The position numbers and the translations under genes are program-made. From a virus, in the IMG/VR virus record IMGVR_UViG_3300037200_000088, positions 1 to 64,000 of that record: 64,000 bases of DNA; one strand, 5' to 3'. Below the pieces are notes generated by a model, which was not told the DNA's origin, did no database searches, and worked only from the letters and a program-made list of their open reading frames with translations. Below, piece by piece: positions 22,859-31,949 of this stretch (position 1 is the first letter of the stretch; each line of letters begins with the position of its first letter).

Positions 22859-24044
22859 CGATGACCGAGACGTTCCCCGGCACGCACAGCGGCGCTTCGT
22901 TGAAGTTGATCATTACGTCGGCTTGCGTGGGCGTAAGACCATCGCGCGCGACGGCGATCGATTGGATTTCGAACGTCTGCGATTGCAAGCCGCCGAACAG
23001 ATAGGCCGCAGCGTAGGCGCGGGTCCATTGGATGCCGTTGCCGATCCCGATATTGTTGGTCCAATTGGCAAGCGAATTCTGGATCAGCGCCTCGACATCG
23101 GTCGTGAATCCGTTCAGCGATTTGATCGTCACGGCATAGGTGATCAGCGGTTCGAGCACCGGGAAATAGTTGACCGTCGAGGGAATGCCATAAGCGTCGG
23201 TGAGGATAACCGACGCCGAGCCATAGGTGCCGCAGCCGCCCTTTTTCGCCTTGATGGTCGCCGCGATCGAAGCCGCAACGCCTCCGTCGACGACGACCGC
23301 GATGCAATGGCCGGGAACGCCGTTCGCGTCGGGCAGGTTGCCCTCGTTCTCGTAGCAGCGCACGCGCGCAACGCCGGGCAGCGCCTCGATCGCGCCCTGT
23401 ACGCCTTGCAGGATCGCGGTAGAGGAATTCATGGTCGAAACCGACTGGCGCTGGCGTAGCGTCGCGTCGTCCTCAACCGGCAACCCTGCAGTGGCGTCGG
23501 AGATGTTGATCGCCGACTGCCAGCCTGGTTGGCTGTTCGATATTTCGTTGATCGTACCTTGCGGCGCCAGGATCGCCCCCGGCGTCGTGCAAATCGCGGT
23601 GACGACGATCTGCCCCGAGTAGGGGATCGTGACATTCGCCGGCAGCGCCCATGTGAAGCCGCCCTCATCCTCGAGCAGGCCGTTGATGATCGGCGAGAAC
23701 GCCTGACCGACGATCAGGATTTGCGCGTTCGAGTAGGAGGGGATCAGGCGTGCAAGACCGTTGATCTTGACGACGCTGGAAAGCCCGACGCCTTGCGCTG
23801 TAGTTGGTGAGAACGCGTTGTACGCTTGGACCGCCATTGCGTTGGTGTCGTCGATCGCGGAAGCAATCAACCCGACCCATTCTCCGTCTTGCGTCGAGGA
23901 ATCTAGACTTACGTCGCTGCCGTAAATCGACTGAAACTGCGCCACGACCCATGCCAGAACGGTCGCCAGCGTCGGCCGGCTGATCCCCGTAGGCGTGATC
24001 GTGCAAACCGGCGTCGTGCCGGCCTGGATTGACGACGTCGCCAT
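22845..24044 (-). CDS. Baseplate J-like protein
   Basis: 399 aa. The N-terminus 'VLAWVVAQFQSIYGSDVSLD', 'EWVGLIASAIDDTN' and 'LPVEDDATLRQRQ' followed by 'GVQGAIEALPGVARVRCYEN' are characteristic of the baseplate J/gp47 family forming the wedge of contractile tails. The position between gp25-like and DUF2612 genes fits. Confidence 0.9.
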   Translation of the reverse strand: MATSSIQAGTTPVCTITPTGISRPTLATVLAWVVAQFQSIYGSDVSLDSSTQDGEWVGLIASAIDDTNAMAVQAYNAFSPTTAQGVGLSSVVKINGLARLIPSYSNAQILIVGQAFSPIINGLLEDEGGFTWALPANVTIPYSGQIVVTAICTTPGAILAPQGTINEISNSQPGWQSAINISDATAGLPVEDDATLRQRQSVSTMNSSTAILQGVQGAIEALPGVARVRCYENEGNLPDANGVPGHCIAVVVDGGVAASIAATIKAKKGGCGTYGSASVILTDAYGIPSTVNYFPVLEPLITYAVTIKSLNGFTTDVEALIQNSLANWTNNIGIGNGIQWTRAYAAAYLFGGLQSQTFEIQSIAVARDGLTPTQADVMINFNEAPLCVPGNVSVIVSNP

Positions 24045-24045
24045 T

Positions 24046-24435
24046 TTAGATCGGACCTAGGAAGACATATTGGCCGAACGACGTGTCGACCTTGGCGGCG
24101 ACATTCCACTGGCGCGTCTGCCGATTGAGCTGCGAATTGTAGCCGTCAATCCCGTTCACGTTCGGCGTGGCAAGGATGCGCTGTTGGATAGTCGCGTCGC
24201 GGAAGTCCTCGGTGTATTTGCCAAGCACGCGGGTCAACCAAGGCGTGCCGTCGTCGACATTTAAAAACCATTGCCCGAGCCAAAGTAAAAGACGCGTCTC
24301 GACCAACTGACCGACGCCTTCCGCCTTGTTGATGTAGTAGTCAGACGCGCCATGGCCGAAGACCATGTCTCCGCCGCCGGCGCCGGTGATAGCGACGCCG
24401 CCGGTAACAGGAGGACTGAGTTTTCTGATCCTCAC
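24046..24435 (-). CDS. Baseplate wedge protein, gp25/gpW-like
   Basis: 129 aa. 'AEGVGQLVETRLLLWLGQWF', ..., 'GTPW', ..., 'IQQRILATPNVNGI', 'VDTSFGQ' fits the small baseplate wedge protein that sits beside baseplate J (gp25-like or Mu gp46-like; the two are hard to separate by eye). It lies 1 nt from the J gene. Confidence 0.7.
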   Translation of the reverse strand: MRIRKLSPPVTGGVAITGAGGGDMVFGHGASDYYINKAEGVGQLVETRLLLWLGQWFLNVDDGTPWLTRVLGKYTEDFRDATIQQRILATPNVNGIDGYNSQLNRQTRQWNVAAKVDTSFGQYVFLGPI

Positions 24436-24438
24436 GCC

Positions 24439-25941
24439 TCAAAGCCCCCCTGTCGCCCCGGCGCTGTCCGCGTCCGCGTCGGGGAAGGATTGGATCGCAA
24501 CGATGTCATCCGCCGTCGGCTCGATTTCCGCCGCCATCGCGGCGATCAGCGCTGCGATTTGCGGTCCGGCCAGCGTGGCGGCGACGGCGAGTTCGTTCGG
24601 ATCCAGGCTGACGCCCATCGAGCCGGCGAGCGCCGCGAGCTGTAGCGCGGGCAGCGCGGCCTGCAACGTCGCAATCGCTGAGTTGGCGTTGGTCATCAGC
24701 GCGTTGATCTGCGCCGTCATGGCGGTGAAAGCCGCCATAGCCACGGCTTGGCTAGTTTCCGTAGAGAGCACGCCGGCCGTCAACCCCGTGACCTGGGCTT
24801 CTATCGCCGCGAGCGTCGAGGCGCTTTGCAGCGGTGCGAGTACGGCTGAGAGCGAAACCGGCGTCGGCGGATCGATTCCGAAATATTGGGTTATGTTCTG
24901 CGCCTGCGCCACGACGTCCGTGAGGCCGTACGCGCCTCCGGTTGGCGTCGTAGCCCCGGAAAGGGCCGATACGCCCGTCTCCAGCGCCCCTACGGCCGCC
25001 GAGAGGCCTCCCGAGCCGGTTAGCGCCGAGACGAGGCCAGCGCCGGCCCCGCCGAGCGTCGAGGTCAGTGAGGAGGCGGCCGAGGTAATCGCCGAGGTCA
25101 GGGAAGACGTCGCGGCTGCGGTCGGGCTCGAAAGCAGCGAGCTTATACCGACCGACATCACCGTCGACATAATCGAGGAGATCTGGCTCGATCCGGACAT
25201 TGGCGGCGGTATCGGCTTGGTCGCGACCAGTTTTCGGTTGGCGAAGGTCATTCCCGGCGAAGGCAGCGGGCTTTGCTGAATCGTGTTGATCAAAACCTTG
25301 GCGGCGTTTTTGATGATGTTGCCGCTGGGAAGATGGATGGTCCCCGCCGCACCGCTGCCGCCAGTCGCGCCGCCGCTGCTAACCCCGCCGCCGCCGCTGC
25401 CGACGATGACCAGGTGCTTGACCGTCGAGGAGTGCGTGATCCCATTCGAGGGGTGGACATCGCTGACGTGGTTGCCGTTGTCGGAGCGGTTTTGCTGCGA
25501 GGTGGTCGACGGCGGCGGATTGAGCTTGCGCGGGTCGGATCGGCCGCCTGGCAACCAGCGAGAGTCGGCGAGATGGTGCGTCCTGTTGTCGATCGGGTCC
25601 TGAATACCGCCTTTTTGGTGCCAGAGATCCTGGGCCCGGCTGAGAAACTGGACGATCCCCTCGTCGCCCTTTTTTACCGGGTGGGTGTGCGATACGCCGC
25701 CCCCGTTGGGAAAGTGCACGGGGCTGGTATCGAGCGGGGGGAACGCGATCATTTTGACCGTGCCGTCCAGCATGGTGATCGCGAGATTGACGGCGGAGCT
25801 CGCGGTCGCGATATGCCCATTGCTATCCTGCGAGATGATCGCTGGCAGTGAGGTCCAGATACCCTTCAGCGCGCCGTTGACAGCCTCCTCAACCGCGTCC
25901 ATTTCCTGCGCGGCGTTCATCTTGATGCGCAGGACGTCCAT
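24439..25941 (-). CDS. Baseplate spike, Gp138-type N-terminus, long Ala-rich tail
   Basis: 500 aa. Residues about 1-130 ('MLDGTVKMIAFPPLD', 'GGGVSHTHPVKKGDEGIVQF', 'RTHHLADSRWLPGG') match the OB-fold Gp138 N-terminal domain of tail spikes. Residues about 230-500 are an unusual low-complexity Ala/Ser/Thr region of short helices, probably a long coiled or bundled tip. Its ATG overlaps the hub stop. Confidence 0.75.
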   Translation of the reverse strand: MDVLRIKMNAAQEMDAVEEAVNGALKGIWTSLPAIISQDSNGHIATASSAVNLAITMLDGTVKMIAFPPLDTSPVHFPNGGGVSHTHPVKKGDEGIVQFLSRAQDLWHQKGGIQDPIDNRTHHLADSRWLPGGRSDPRKLNPPPSTTSQQNRSDNGNHVSDVHPSNGITHSSTVKHLVIVGSGGGGVSSGGATGGSGAAGTIHLPSGNIIKNAAKVLINTIQQSPLPSPGMTFANRKLVATKPIPPPMSGSSQISSIMSTVMSVGISSLLSSPTAAATSSLTSAITSAASSLTSTLGGAGAGLVSALTGSGGLSAAVGALETGVSALSGATTPTGGAYGLTDVVAQAQNITQYFGIDPPTPVSLSAVLAPLQSASTLAAIEAQVTGLTAGVLSTETSQAVAMAAFTAMTAQINALMTNANSAIATLQAALPALQLAALAGSMGVSLDPNELAVAATLAGPQIAALIAAMAAEIEPTADDIVAIQSFPDADADSAGATGGL

Positions 25942-26915
25942 CAGGTTCCACCCAATTGGGCGGAAGAGAAGGTTTCGGCGGGCGTCGGCGCCTGGCCGAG
26001 CACGTTCATCGCGAGGTCCTGATACCAGGGCGTCCCGCGCGTGTCGGCGTCGACGTCGATCCGATAAATCCTGTAAATTCCGTCGCCGGCAACCGCCGCC
26101 ATGTTGATCGCATTGGGCAAATAGTTGGGGTCAATCGATCCGTCCGAGAGAAGCTGCGGAAGCATGCCTTGGACCAGCGACTCATCAATATGCACCAAGC
26201 TATGGAACTTTAGTTGTGGATTGATCAACGACCTTGCGTACAGGCCGCCGGTTTCGAGCGTCGGCATGCCGATCAGGCCAGTCAGCGTGTTCAATTCGGT
26301 CGCGCCGCCGGGGATCGCATCGTTGGGCGTGACCAGGTGCACCAGCGCATTTTGGATCGAAGCCGTCGCGCCCTTGGATTTGGCGACGTCGTTCATCAAT
26401 TTCCACGCCATGCCGAACAGCGCGATCGAGCGCGGGTAGACCGGCGTCGAGAGCTGAACCGACGGTCCAACAAAGCCGAGGCCAACGCCGAACTGTTTCA
26501 AGGCGGCGATCGACGTGTTGACGATATCGTTCGGCGTCGAGCCGGGCGGAAGCGTCTTGTTGACTTGCGCGTAGGTCTGCGCCTGCCCGCCGTCCGAGGC
26601 TAGGATCGTCGTCATCGTGTCGGTCGGGTTCTCGCGGCCGTAAATCGCCTTGCGCAGATCGCCTTGAAAGATCAGCCCCATGTTCCCGACGTAACCGGCG
26701 CTGATCGAAACGTTGCTGCCCTCCGCCTGCGGGGCACAAAGCGCCTTCGCAAGCCCGGGGTTCTGGTTGGTCAACAGGATCGTCGCCGTATTCGGCTGGT
26801 TGAGCGTCGATTGCTTGATCTTGAAACGGACGCGGATGCTGCCTTCGTTGGCGTCATAGGTTTTGCCGATATAGGCGAAGGTGACCGCGCATTGGCGGAT
26901 GTAGTTGGCACTCAT
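25941..26915 (-). CDS. Baseplate hub / tail protein
   Basis: 324 aa from ATG 26915 (MSANYIRQCAVTFAYIGKTY). The sequence 'IRVRFKIKQSTLNQPNTATI', 'VSISAGYVGNMGLIFQGDLR' and 'YRIYRIDVDADTRGTPWYQD' matches the hub family upstream of Gp138-type spikes (gp27/Mu gp44 role). It forms the channel base onto which the spike attaches. Confidence 0.75.
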   Translation of the reverse strand: MSANYIRQCAVTFAYIGKTYDANEGSIRVRFKIKQSTLNQPNTATILLTNQNPGLAKALCAPQAEGSNVSISAGYVGNMGLIFQGDLRKAIYGRENPTDTMTTILASDGGQAQTYAQVNKTLPPGSTPNDIVNTSIAALKQFGVGLGFVGPSVQLSTPVYPRSIALFGMAWKLMNDVAKSKGATASIQNALVHLVTPNDAIPGGATELNTLTGLIGMPTLETGGLYARSLINPQLKFHSLVHIDESLVQGMLPQLLSDGSIDPNYLPNAINMAAVAGDGIYRIYRIDVDADTRGTPWYQDLAMNVLGQAPTPAETFSSAQLGGT

Positions 26916-27223
26916 GCCGCTATGTACAAATGAGCGGAACTTCCTAGATTGAAGAAACGCGGCACGGCGTCGGGATCTGCATCGGTAGCGCAGTACATTT
27001 GGCAACCGAAGTTCAAATACTCATATTGAGCCAGCAAGTCTGCCCCGGTAACCAACGGAATGCCTTGCACCAGAGGATTGTCGTCGCTGTCGGCGATATC
27101 CAACTCCCAGCAATCATTTGGCGTGAAGAGATAGATCAGCCTCAAGTTATAACTCTGCCCATTGGGGAAAACGACCGAAAGCGTTTGAGGCTGCGGCGTC
27201 AGCGGGACTTCGTAGACCGTCAT
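26912..27223 (-). CDS. Baseplate plug protein (DUF6983-like)
   Basis: 103 aa from ATG 27223, which overlaps the Dit-like stop (ATGA). 'YEVPLTPQPQTLSVVF', 'WELDIADSDDNPLVQGIPLV' and 'TGADLLAQYEYLNFG' then 'NLGSSAHLYI' are the characteristic blocks of the phage baseplate plug family. It fits between Dit and hub. Confidence 0.85.
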   Translation of the reverse strand: MTVYEVPLTPQPQTLSVVFPNGQSYNLRLIYLFTPNDCWELDIADSDDNPLVQGIPLVTGADLLAQYEYLNFGCQMYCATDADPDAVPRFFNLGSSAHLYIAA

Positions 27224-27909
27224 GGCGAATAGGCCGTGGGCGCCCCAGCGCCGGCTGGGACGAGGCTTTGCGTGCCGGCCCCGGTGACGTCGTTCGGAAA
27301 CGTCATCGCGCCGAAAGCGTCGGGGGTGACCGAGCCGGCCGGAATCGTCGCGACGCCATTGCCGACTTGCGGCGTCGGAACGCCGCTCGGGTTGTTGGTA
27401 ATCGATCCGATTTGGCTTGACCCGTTGGTGTTGGCGGGCGTCGTCGCGCTCATCGTCGTGTTGGTGATGACGATATGCTGCGCGGTCGCGACGCACATCA
27501 GCGTATATTCGGAATCCGGGTCGGTCTTGACCAGGAGCGTGCGCAGCAACATCGAGGAATATTGGCGTTTTCCAGTCGAGATGTTGAACGGCGTTTTCGA
27601 GGCTTGCAGCGCGAGAAATGCCGCATAAACCGCTTGGACGTAGCCGGAGGTTTGCGCGTTCGAGTCCGACCAGCCGCAACGGATTTCAACCGTGTAGGGC
27701 TGAAGGAAGGCGTGGTCGGTGACTGGCGTCCCGTATTCGACGGGATGCTGGGTGATCGCCAATTCGTCGTTGTGTGTCTCCTCGACGACGACGTGGGGAT
27801 AGAGGTCGCCGATCGAGCGGACGCCAGGTTGAATCAACGCGTAATTTGCCGAGGTGTCGCCGATCAGCGGGCCGAATGTCGACGCAGCCGAAACGATGTT
27901 GTTTGCCAT
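27220..27909 (-). CDS. Dit-like distal tail protein
   Basis: 229 aa. ATG 27909 is used because it overlaps the upstream stop (TGATG). 'GDLYPHVVVEETHNDELAIT', 'EYGTPVTDHAFLQPYTVEIR', 'GYVQAVYAAFLALQASKTPF' and 'TGKRQYSSMLLRTLLV' match the N-terminal domain of Dit-like proteins. The C-terminal 70 residues are a low-complexity Gly/Pro/Thr tail. Confidence 0.85.
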   Translation of the reverse strand: MANNIVSAASTFGPLIGDTSANYALIQPGVRSIGDLYPHVVVEETHNDELAITQHPVEYGTPVTDHAFLQPYTVEIRCGWSDSNAQTSGYVQAVYAAFLALQASKTPFNISTGKRQYSSMLLRTLLVKTDPDSEYTLMCVATAQHIVITNTTMSATTPANTNGSSQIGSITNNPSGVPTPQVGNGVATIPAGSVTPDAFGAMTFPNDVTGAGTQSLVPAGAGAPTAYSP

Positions 27910-29771
27910 CACGGACTCGCCGCTTGCAGGGCTTGGCTCAAATCATCGTTGACGCCCTTTTGCGCGCCGTGAACAAGCCGCGCGACGGCGACTGGGTCGC
28001 CGGTTCCGTCGACGTGGATCGTAGTTTGCGTCGGCGCGTTGATATGCGTGTCGCCGCTGGCCCCGCCCAAGATCGGCGGGCTCGCCATTGCGCCCGAAAT
28101 GAGCGGTCCACCAAACGCCGGGATTTGCATAGGCGGTGTGGGCGCCGCGTTCGGCCGACTCAGCGATCCTGCAAGAGCGCCGTAATCCGGGTGAACGTCC
28201 GTTCCCGGCGGGAGCGCCTGAAAGTTGGCCCCGGCGCGAGCGGCTTCGCTTCTCAGCGTCGAGTTTACCTCGGCGGACGCGCCCGGATAGTTGCCCAGGG
28301 CGCTTGAGAGCGACCCGACGCCAAGGACTGTGATCCGTTTCGGATCGGCGCCCTTGTCGATTGCGGCCTGAATTTGCTGGCGGATCGTGGCCGCGGCGTG
28401 CGGCTCGTTGGATGCACCGCTCGAGATGACGACGTCTTTGCCGGCGAGGCTTTGCCGATAGGCGGAGATTCGCTTGGCGACCCAGTCGGGCGTCTTCCCG
28501 ACCACCGCGTTGTCGCTATCGGCGTGAAGCGCGCCGGCCAAGCCCGCGCCGATGCTATCGCCGAAGATGACCGTGCCGCCGCCGAGCGGCGCGCCGCTCC
28601 TGGCCGGCGGGGCGTTGGCGTCCGGCGAGGCGCCGGAAGGCACACGCACGGCTGGCGTAGCGGGCTCTCCCCCGCCAGCGCCGACCAGACCCTTAGCCCA
28701 ATTCCAGGCTTTCGACGCACCGCCTTTCCAGTCCCAGGCCGGCGCATCTTTCTGGTCATTTAGGCCCTTGACTATATCGGCGGCGGGCGGGTTTACCGCA
28801 CGGTCGGCCTGATTGAGCATGCTGCCCGGCGTGTTGACCGAGCCATTCATCCAGACCAGCCAACCGACCAGGCTGTGAAACCGCATCGCGATATCGGCGA
28901 TCGAGTCCGCAAGTCCTTTGACCAGCATGCGGAAGTCGCCCAATTCGTCTGGCTGGCCCAGCACGGCGCCAAAATCCTTGACCCATGCCGCTGTCATATC
29001 AGCGAGCGCTTTGGTTACCTCGCCGATCGCCTCGCCGATCTGAGCGCCGTTGGCGGTAATGAAGTCGTCGAAAGCCTGCATAGGCGCGGTGAAATCACGC
29101 TCTAGCGCCGAGCCGATCATGTCGGCGATGGCGCTGAGCTTGTTCGAGACGTCGCGCCAGATTGTCTGAAAGTTCTTACCGTCGATCGCCGCCTGCTCGA
29201 TATTGAAACCAAGCGACTTGCGATAGGCCTCGAAACCGGCCAGATCGGGCAAGACCTCGTCCAAGTGCCGCTTCATCAGCAGGATCGGCTGCGCGGAAAT
29301 GCCGACGACGGAGGCGAGGTTTTCGACCTGCTGGACGCTCAAGTTTCGCAGGTTCTCCAGCATCTCCTGCTGAATTTCGAGCTTTCCGGTAGTCGCGTCG
29401 AGGCCGAAGCCAAGCTTATTGAGTACCGAAATGTTGTTGCGATTTTCGCGAAGCTTTTGCGCAGCCGCCTCGAGTAGGCTGCTCGCCTCAGCCGCATTGC
29501 CCCCGTATTTCTTGATCAGCAGCGGAAAATCGTGGGCTAGCCCCGCCGAGCTATTGGCGCGCTGCGCGGCGAAGTAGAGATCGTCGAATTTAGTCGCCGC
29601 CTCCTTGACCGCCTCGCCGACCTTTTTGGCGATTTCAACCAACAGATCGCCGAGCAGTTGAGCCTTGAGCGTCGCGCTCGTAATCGCGGCCTCAAACTGA
29701 TGCTGGTCGCGCTTGCCCCTCTCGGTATCCCAGCCGAGCGCAATCAGGAATTCGCGCAATGTTTCGGCCAT
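27909..29771 (-). CDS. Tape-measure-like protein 2 with C-terminal SGNH hydrolase
   Basis: 620 aa. Residues 1-320 are a helical tape-measure-type domain clearly paralogous to the next gene upstream ('EFLIALGWDTERG', 'TSATLKAQLLGDLLVEIAKK', 'LGFN', 'FQTIWRDVSNKLSAIADMIG'). A Gly/Pro linker leads to an SGNH/GDSL hydrolase: 'TVIFGDSIGAGLAG' (GDS at about 404-406), 'SGASNEP' (452-455) and 'DVHPDY' (525-530, Asp-x-His). This domain could remove acyl groups from the cell envelope during DNA entry. Confidence 0.75.
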   Translation of the reverse strand: MAETLREFLIALGWDTERGKRDQHQFEAAITSATLKAQLLGDLLVEIAKKVGEAVKEAATKFDDLYFAAQRANSSAGLAHDFPLLIKKYGGNAAEASSLLEAAAQKLRENRNNISVLNKLGFGLDATTGKLEIQQEMLENLRNLSVQQVENLASVVGISAQPILLMKRHLDEVLPDLAGFEAYRKSLGFNIEQAAIDGKNFQTIWRDVSNKLSAIADMIGSALERDFTAPMQAFDDFITANGAQIGEAIGEVTKALADMTAAWVKDFGAVLGQPDELGDFRMLVKGLADSIADIAMRFHSLVGWLVWMNGSVNTPGSMLNQADRAVNPPAADIVKGLNDQKDAPAWDWKGGASKAWNWAKGLVGAGGGEPATPAVRVPSGASPDANAPPARSGAPLGGGTVIFGDSIGAGLAGALHADSDNAVVGKTPDWVAKRISAYRQSLAGKDVVISSGASNEPHAAATIRQQIQAAIDKGADPKRITVLGVGSLSSALGNYPGASAEVNSTLRSEAARAGANFQALPPGTDVHPDYGALAGSLSRPNAAPTPPMQIPAFGGPLISGAMASPPILGGASGDTHINAPTQTTIHVDGTGDPVAVARLVHGAQKGVNDDLSQALQAASP

Positions 29772-31780
29772 CAGAACGTCGCGCCCTGAAGGTTTCGCGT
29801 CAGGTCCGCAGGCTGTTGCGTAATGCCAGCCGCGACCATGTGCGGGCTAGGGTTCGCCTCGCTACTGAGCCCGTCGATCATGATCTTCGTGTCCATCGGC
29901 GCGTGGATCGTCGTGCCAGCCGTTCCGGCCGCGCCGCCTAGCGTAGGTGTCTGGCCGCCCATCAGGCTACCCGTTAGGGCACCTTGCGGCTCCCAATTAC
30001 CCATCCCTTTCCAAGGATTTGGCAGATTGCTCACCGCGGGAGCGCGTGCGGGTTCACCTGCGGGCGCGTGCTGTGCTGGCTCATCGAGCGCGCCGAGCCG
30101 CCGCCCGATCGGCCCGAAATACGCAGTGCCGCTTGTACCCCAGGCGTCGGTACCGGCGGCGCCGGTATTGAGATATCGATTTGCACCGCCTACGCCCTGA
30201 TTGTGCGCATAACCCAACATTTGTAGTTGTTGCGGTTTCGACATCGCCGCGAATTTTGGATTTCGCATCAATTGGTTGTAGTGATCGAGCGTGTAGTTTT
30301 CGAAAAACCGCTCTTGCATCGCTGGATCGGCGAGAAACTCAGCGGTGCTAGGCCTCGGGACGCCGAGGCGCGCGGCGGTTTCGGTAATTTCCGCTGGGCC
30401 CATCTGGTAGCGGCCAGCGAACCGTCCGCCAGCGCCGCCCATGCGGTCGTAACGCTTACCCTCAATATCGGTCAGCCCCTCTTTGAAGGCCCCGTATTGT
30501 TCGGCACTAAAGCCGGTTCCGGTCGTCATCGAGGTCGCGTCATACGGGACGCCAGTGGGGCCCGTCGCCGCCGCGGCGGGGGCTCCCCGCAGCGGGGACG
30601 CACTCGCACCACCCCCAGGCGCGGCTTCGGCACCGCCTCCAGCCGCCGGAGGGCCGCCACCAGCCCATCCAGGGGCGTGCCTGCGATAGAAATTCTTTGC
30701 CGCGCCCCACACACCGGTCGGCGCCGAGCCATCAGCGTTCGCCTGACCGCCCGCGCCTAGCGCGCCTTCGATCGCCGCACCGCCGCGGTTGTAACTGTCC
30801 AGGTCAGATTTGTTGCCGGATAGGCGATTGAGGATATCGGCGAACTTGTCGCCGTAGCTCAACAGCAATTGGATATCTTTGATGAAGCCGTGGAAGTTGT
30901 CGGCCAATTCCTTGATCGACACCGCGAAATCGCGCATGCCATCGCGAAACGAATCGAACGACTGCGGATCGTTCATGATCTTCTGGAAGTCGCCGACCCA
31001 AGCCGTCGTCATCGCCAGCAGCGCCTTGCTGATGATGTCAATGTCGGCGCCGATTCCCTTGCTGTTCGCCGTAAGGAACTGGTCGAACGCGTTGAGCGGA
31101 CCGATCAGCGCCTTTGTCAACCCGCTCCCGATATCATCGCTGATCGCGGTGATCTTGTTGTGCGTATCGCGCCAGATCGTCGCCAGCTTATTCGCGTCGA
31201 TTTCGGCTTGCGGCAGATCGAAGCCAAGCGTCTTGCGATAAGCGGCGAGTTTGTCCATCTGCTCGAGGATGTCGTCAGCGTTCCGGCGCAGCGCCATCGC
31301 GACGTTGTCGGACATGCCGACCTGGTGTGCGCCCTGGATCAGCAGCGCCGTGCTCATGTGAGACAGGTTTTTCAGATACTTCTGCTGCAACTCCATTTGG
31401 CCGGTGATCGGGTTCAACCCGAAGCCCATCCGGTTGATGTCTTGCACCGCGATCGAGCCGGCGCGCAGCTTGGCCGCCATGCTCTCGATCGAGCCGGCCG
31501 CCTCGCCCGCGCTGACGCCAGCCTGCGCCATCACTTTGACGAAATCGCTTACCGTCGCCGCAGCTGTATTCGTCCGCTGCGCCTGGAAGTAGAGGCGGTC
31601 GAAGTTGGTCGCGACGTTCGAAACGCTATCGAGAACCTTGCGGGCGAGCTCCTCAAGGCCGTCGCCGAGCAGCCTCGCCTTGAGGGTGGCGCTTTCGATC
31701 GCCGCCTCGAACTGTTTCTGGCCGGTTTGATTGGACGCCCAGCCCAGCGAGATCAGAAACTCCTTGACGGTATCGGTCAT
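29771..31780 (-). CDS. Tape-measure-like protein 1 with lysozyme-like domain
   Basis: 669 aa. Residues 1-330 are helical and paralogous to the downstream gene ('EFLISLGWASNQTGQKQFEA', 'ESATLKARLLGDGLEELARK', 'LATIWRDTHNKITAISDDIG'). After a Gly/Ala linker (about 335-420) comes a lysozyme-like domain (about 421-570: 'FKEGLTDIEGKRYDRMGGAG', 'GRFAGRYQMGPAEITETAAR', 'MLGYAHNQGVGGANRY') with Glu near 440 as candidate catalytic residue. It would digest peptidoglycan locally at infection. Confidence 0.8.
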   Translation of the reverse strand: MTDTVKEFLISLGWASNQTGQKQFEAAIESATLKARLLGDGLEELARKVLDSVSNVATNFDRLYFQAQRTNTAAATVSDFVKVMAQAGVSAGEAAGSIESMAAKLRAGSIAVQDINRMGFGLNPITGQMELQQKYLKNLSHMSTALLIQGAHQVGMSDNVAMALRRNADDILEQMDKLAAYRKTLGFDLPQAEIDANKLATIWRDTHNKITAISDDIGSGLTKALIGPLNAFDQFLTANSKGIGADIDIISKALLAMTTAWVGDFQKIMNDPQSFDSFRDGMRDFAVSIKELADNFHGFIKDIQLLLSYGDKFADILNRLSGNKSDLDSYNRGGAAIEGALGAGGQANADGSAPTGVWGAAKNFYRRHAPGWAGGGPPAAGGGAEAAPGGGASASPLRGAPAAAATGPTGVPYDATSMTTGTGFSAEQYGAFKEGLTDIEGKRYDRMGGAGGRFAGRYQMGPAEITETAARLGVPRPSTAEFLADPAMQERFFENYTLDHYNQLMRNPKFAAMSKPQQLQMLGYAHNQGVGGANRYLNTGAAGTDAWGTSGTAYFGPIGRRLGALDEPAQHAPAGEPARAPAVSNLPNPWKGMGNWEPQGALTGSLMGGQTPTLGGAAGTAGTTIHAPMDTKIMIDGLSSEANPSPHMVAAGITQQPADLTRNLQGATF

Positions 31781-31947
31781 TTCCTTTCCGCCGCCTTGCG
31801 CGCCCGCGCGTCATTCTCCGCCTTGACGGCGAGCGCGTCATTCATGATCGCGATGTCGAGCAGGTCGAGCGTGCCGTCTTTCAGGCTTTCGTATTTGCAC
31901 CAGTTCGCCGCGACCGGCGCCAACAGCCAGTCTAGGTTATCCGGCAT
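31777..31947 (-). CDS. Small tail assembly chaperone-type protein (DUF6889-like)
   Basis: 56 aa (MPDNLDWLLAPVAANWCKYE, then 'SLKDGTLDLLDIAIMNDALA'). Its ATG lies 2 nt after the chaperone stop and its TGA overlaps the tape-measure ATG. The 'W.LAPV..W.CKYESLKDGTL' pattern matches a short family found between tail chaperone and tape measure, filling the gpT-like slot. Confidence 0.7.
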   Translation of the reverse strand: MPDNLDWLLAPVAANWCKYESLKDGTLDLLDIAIMNDALAVKAENDARARKAAERK

Positions 31948-31949
31948 CC

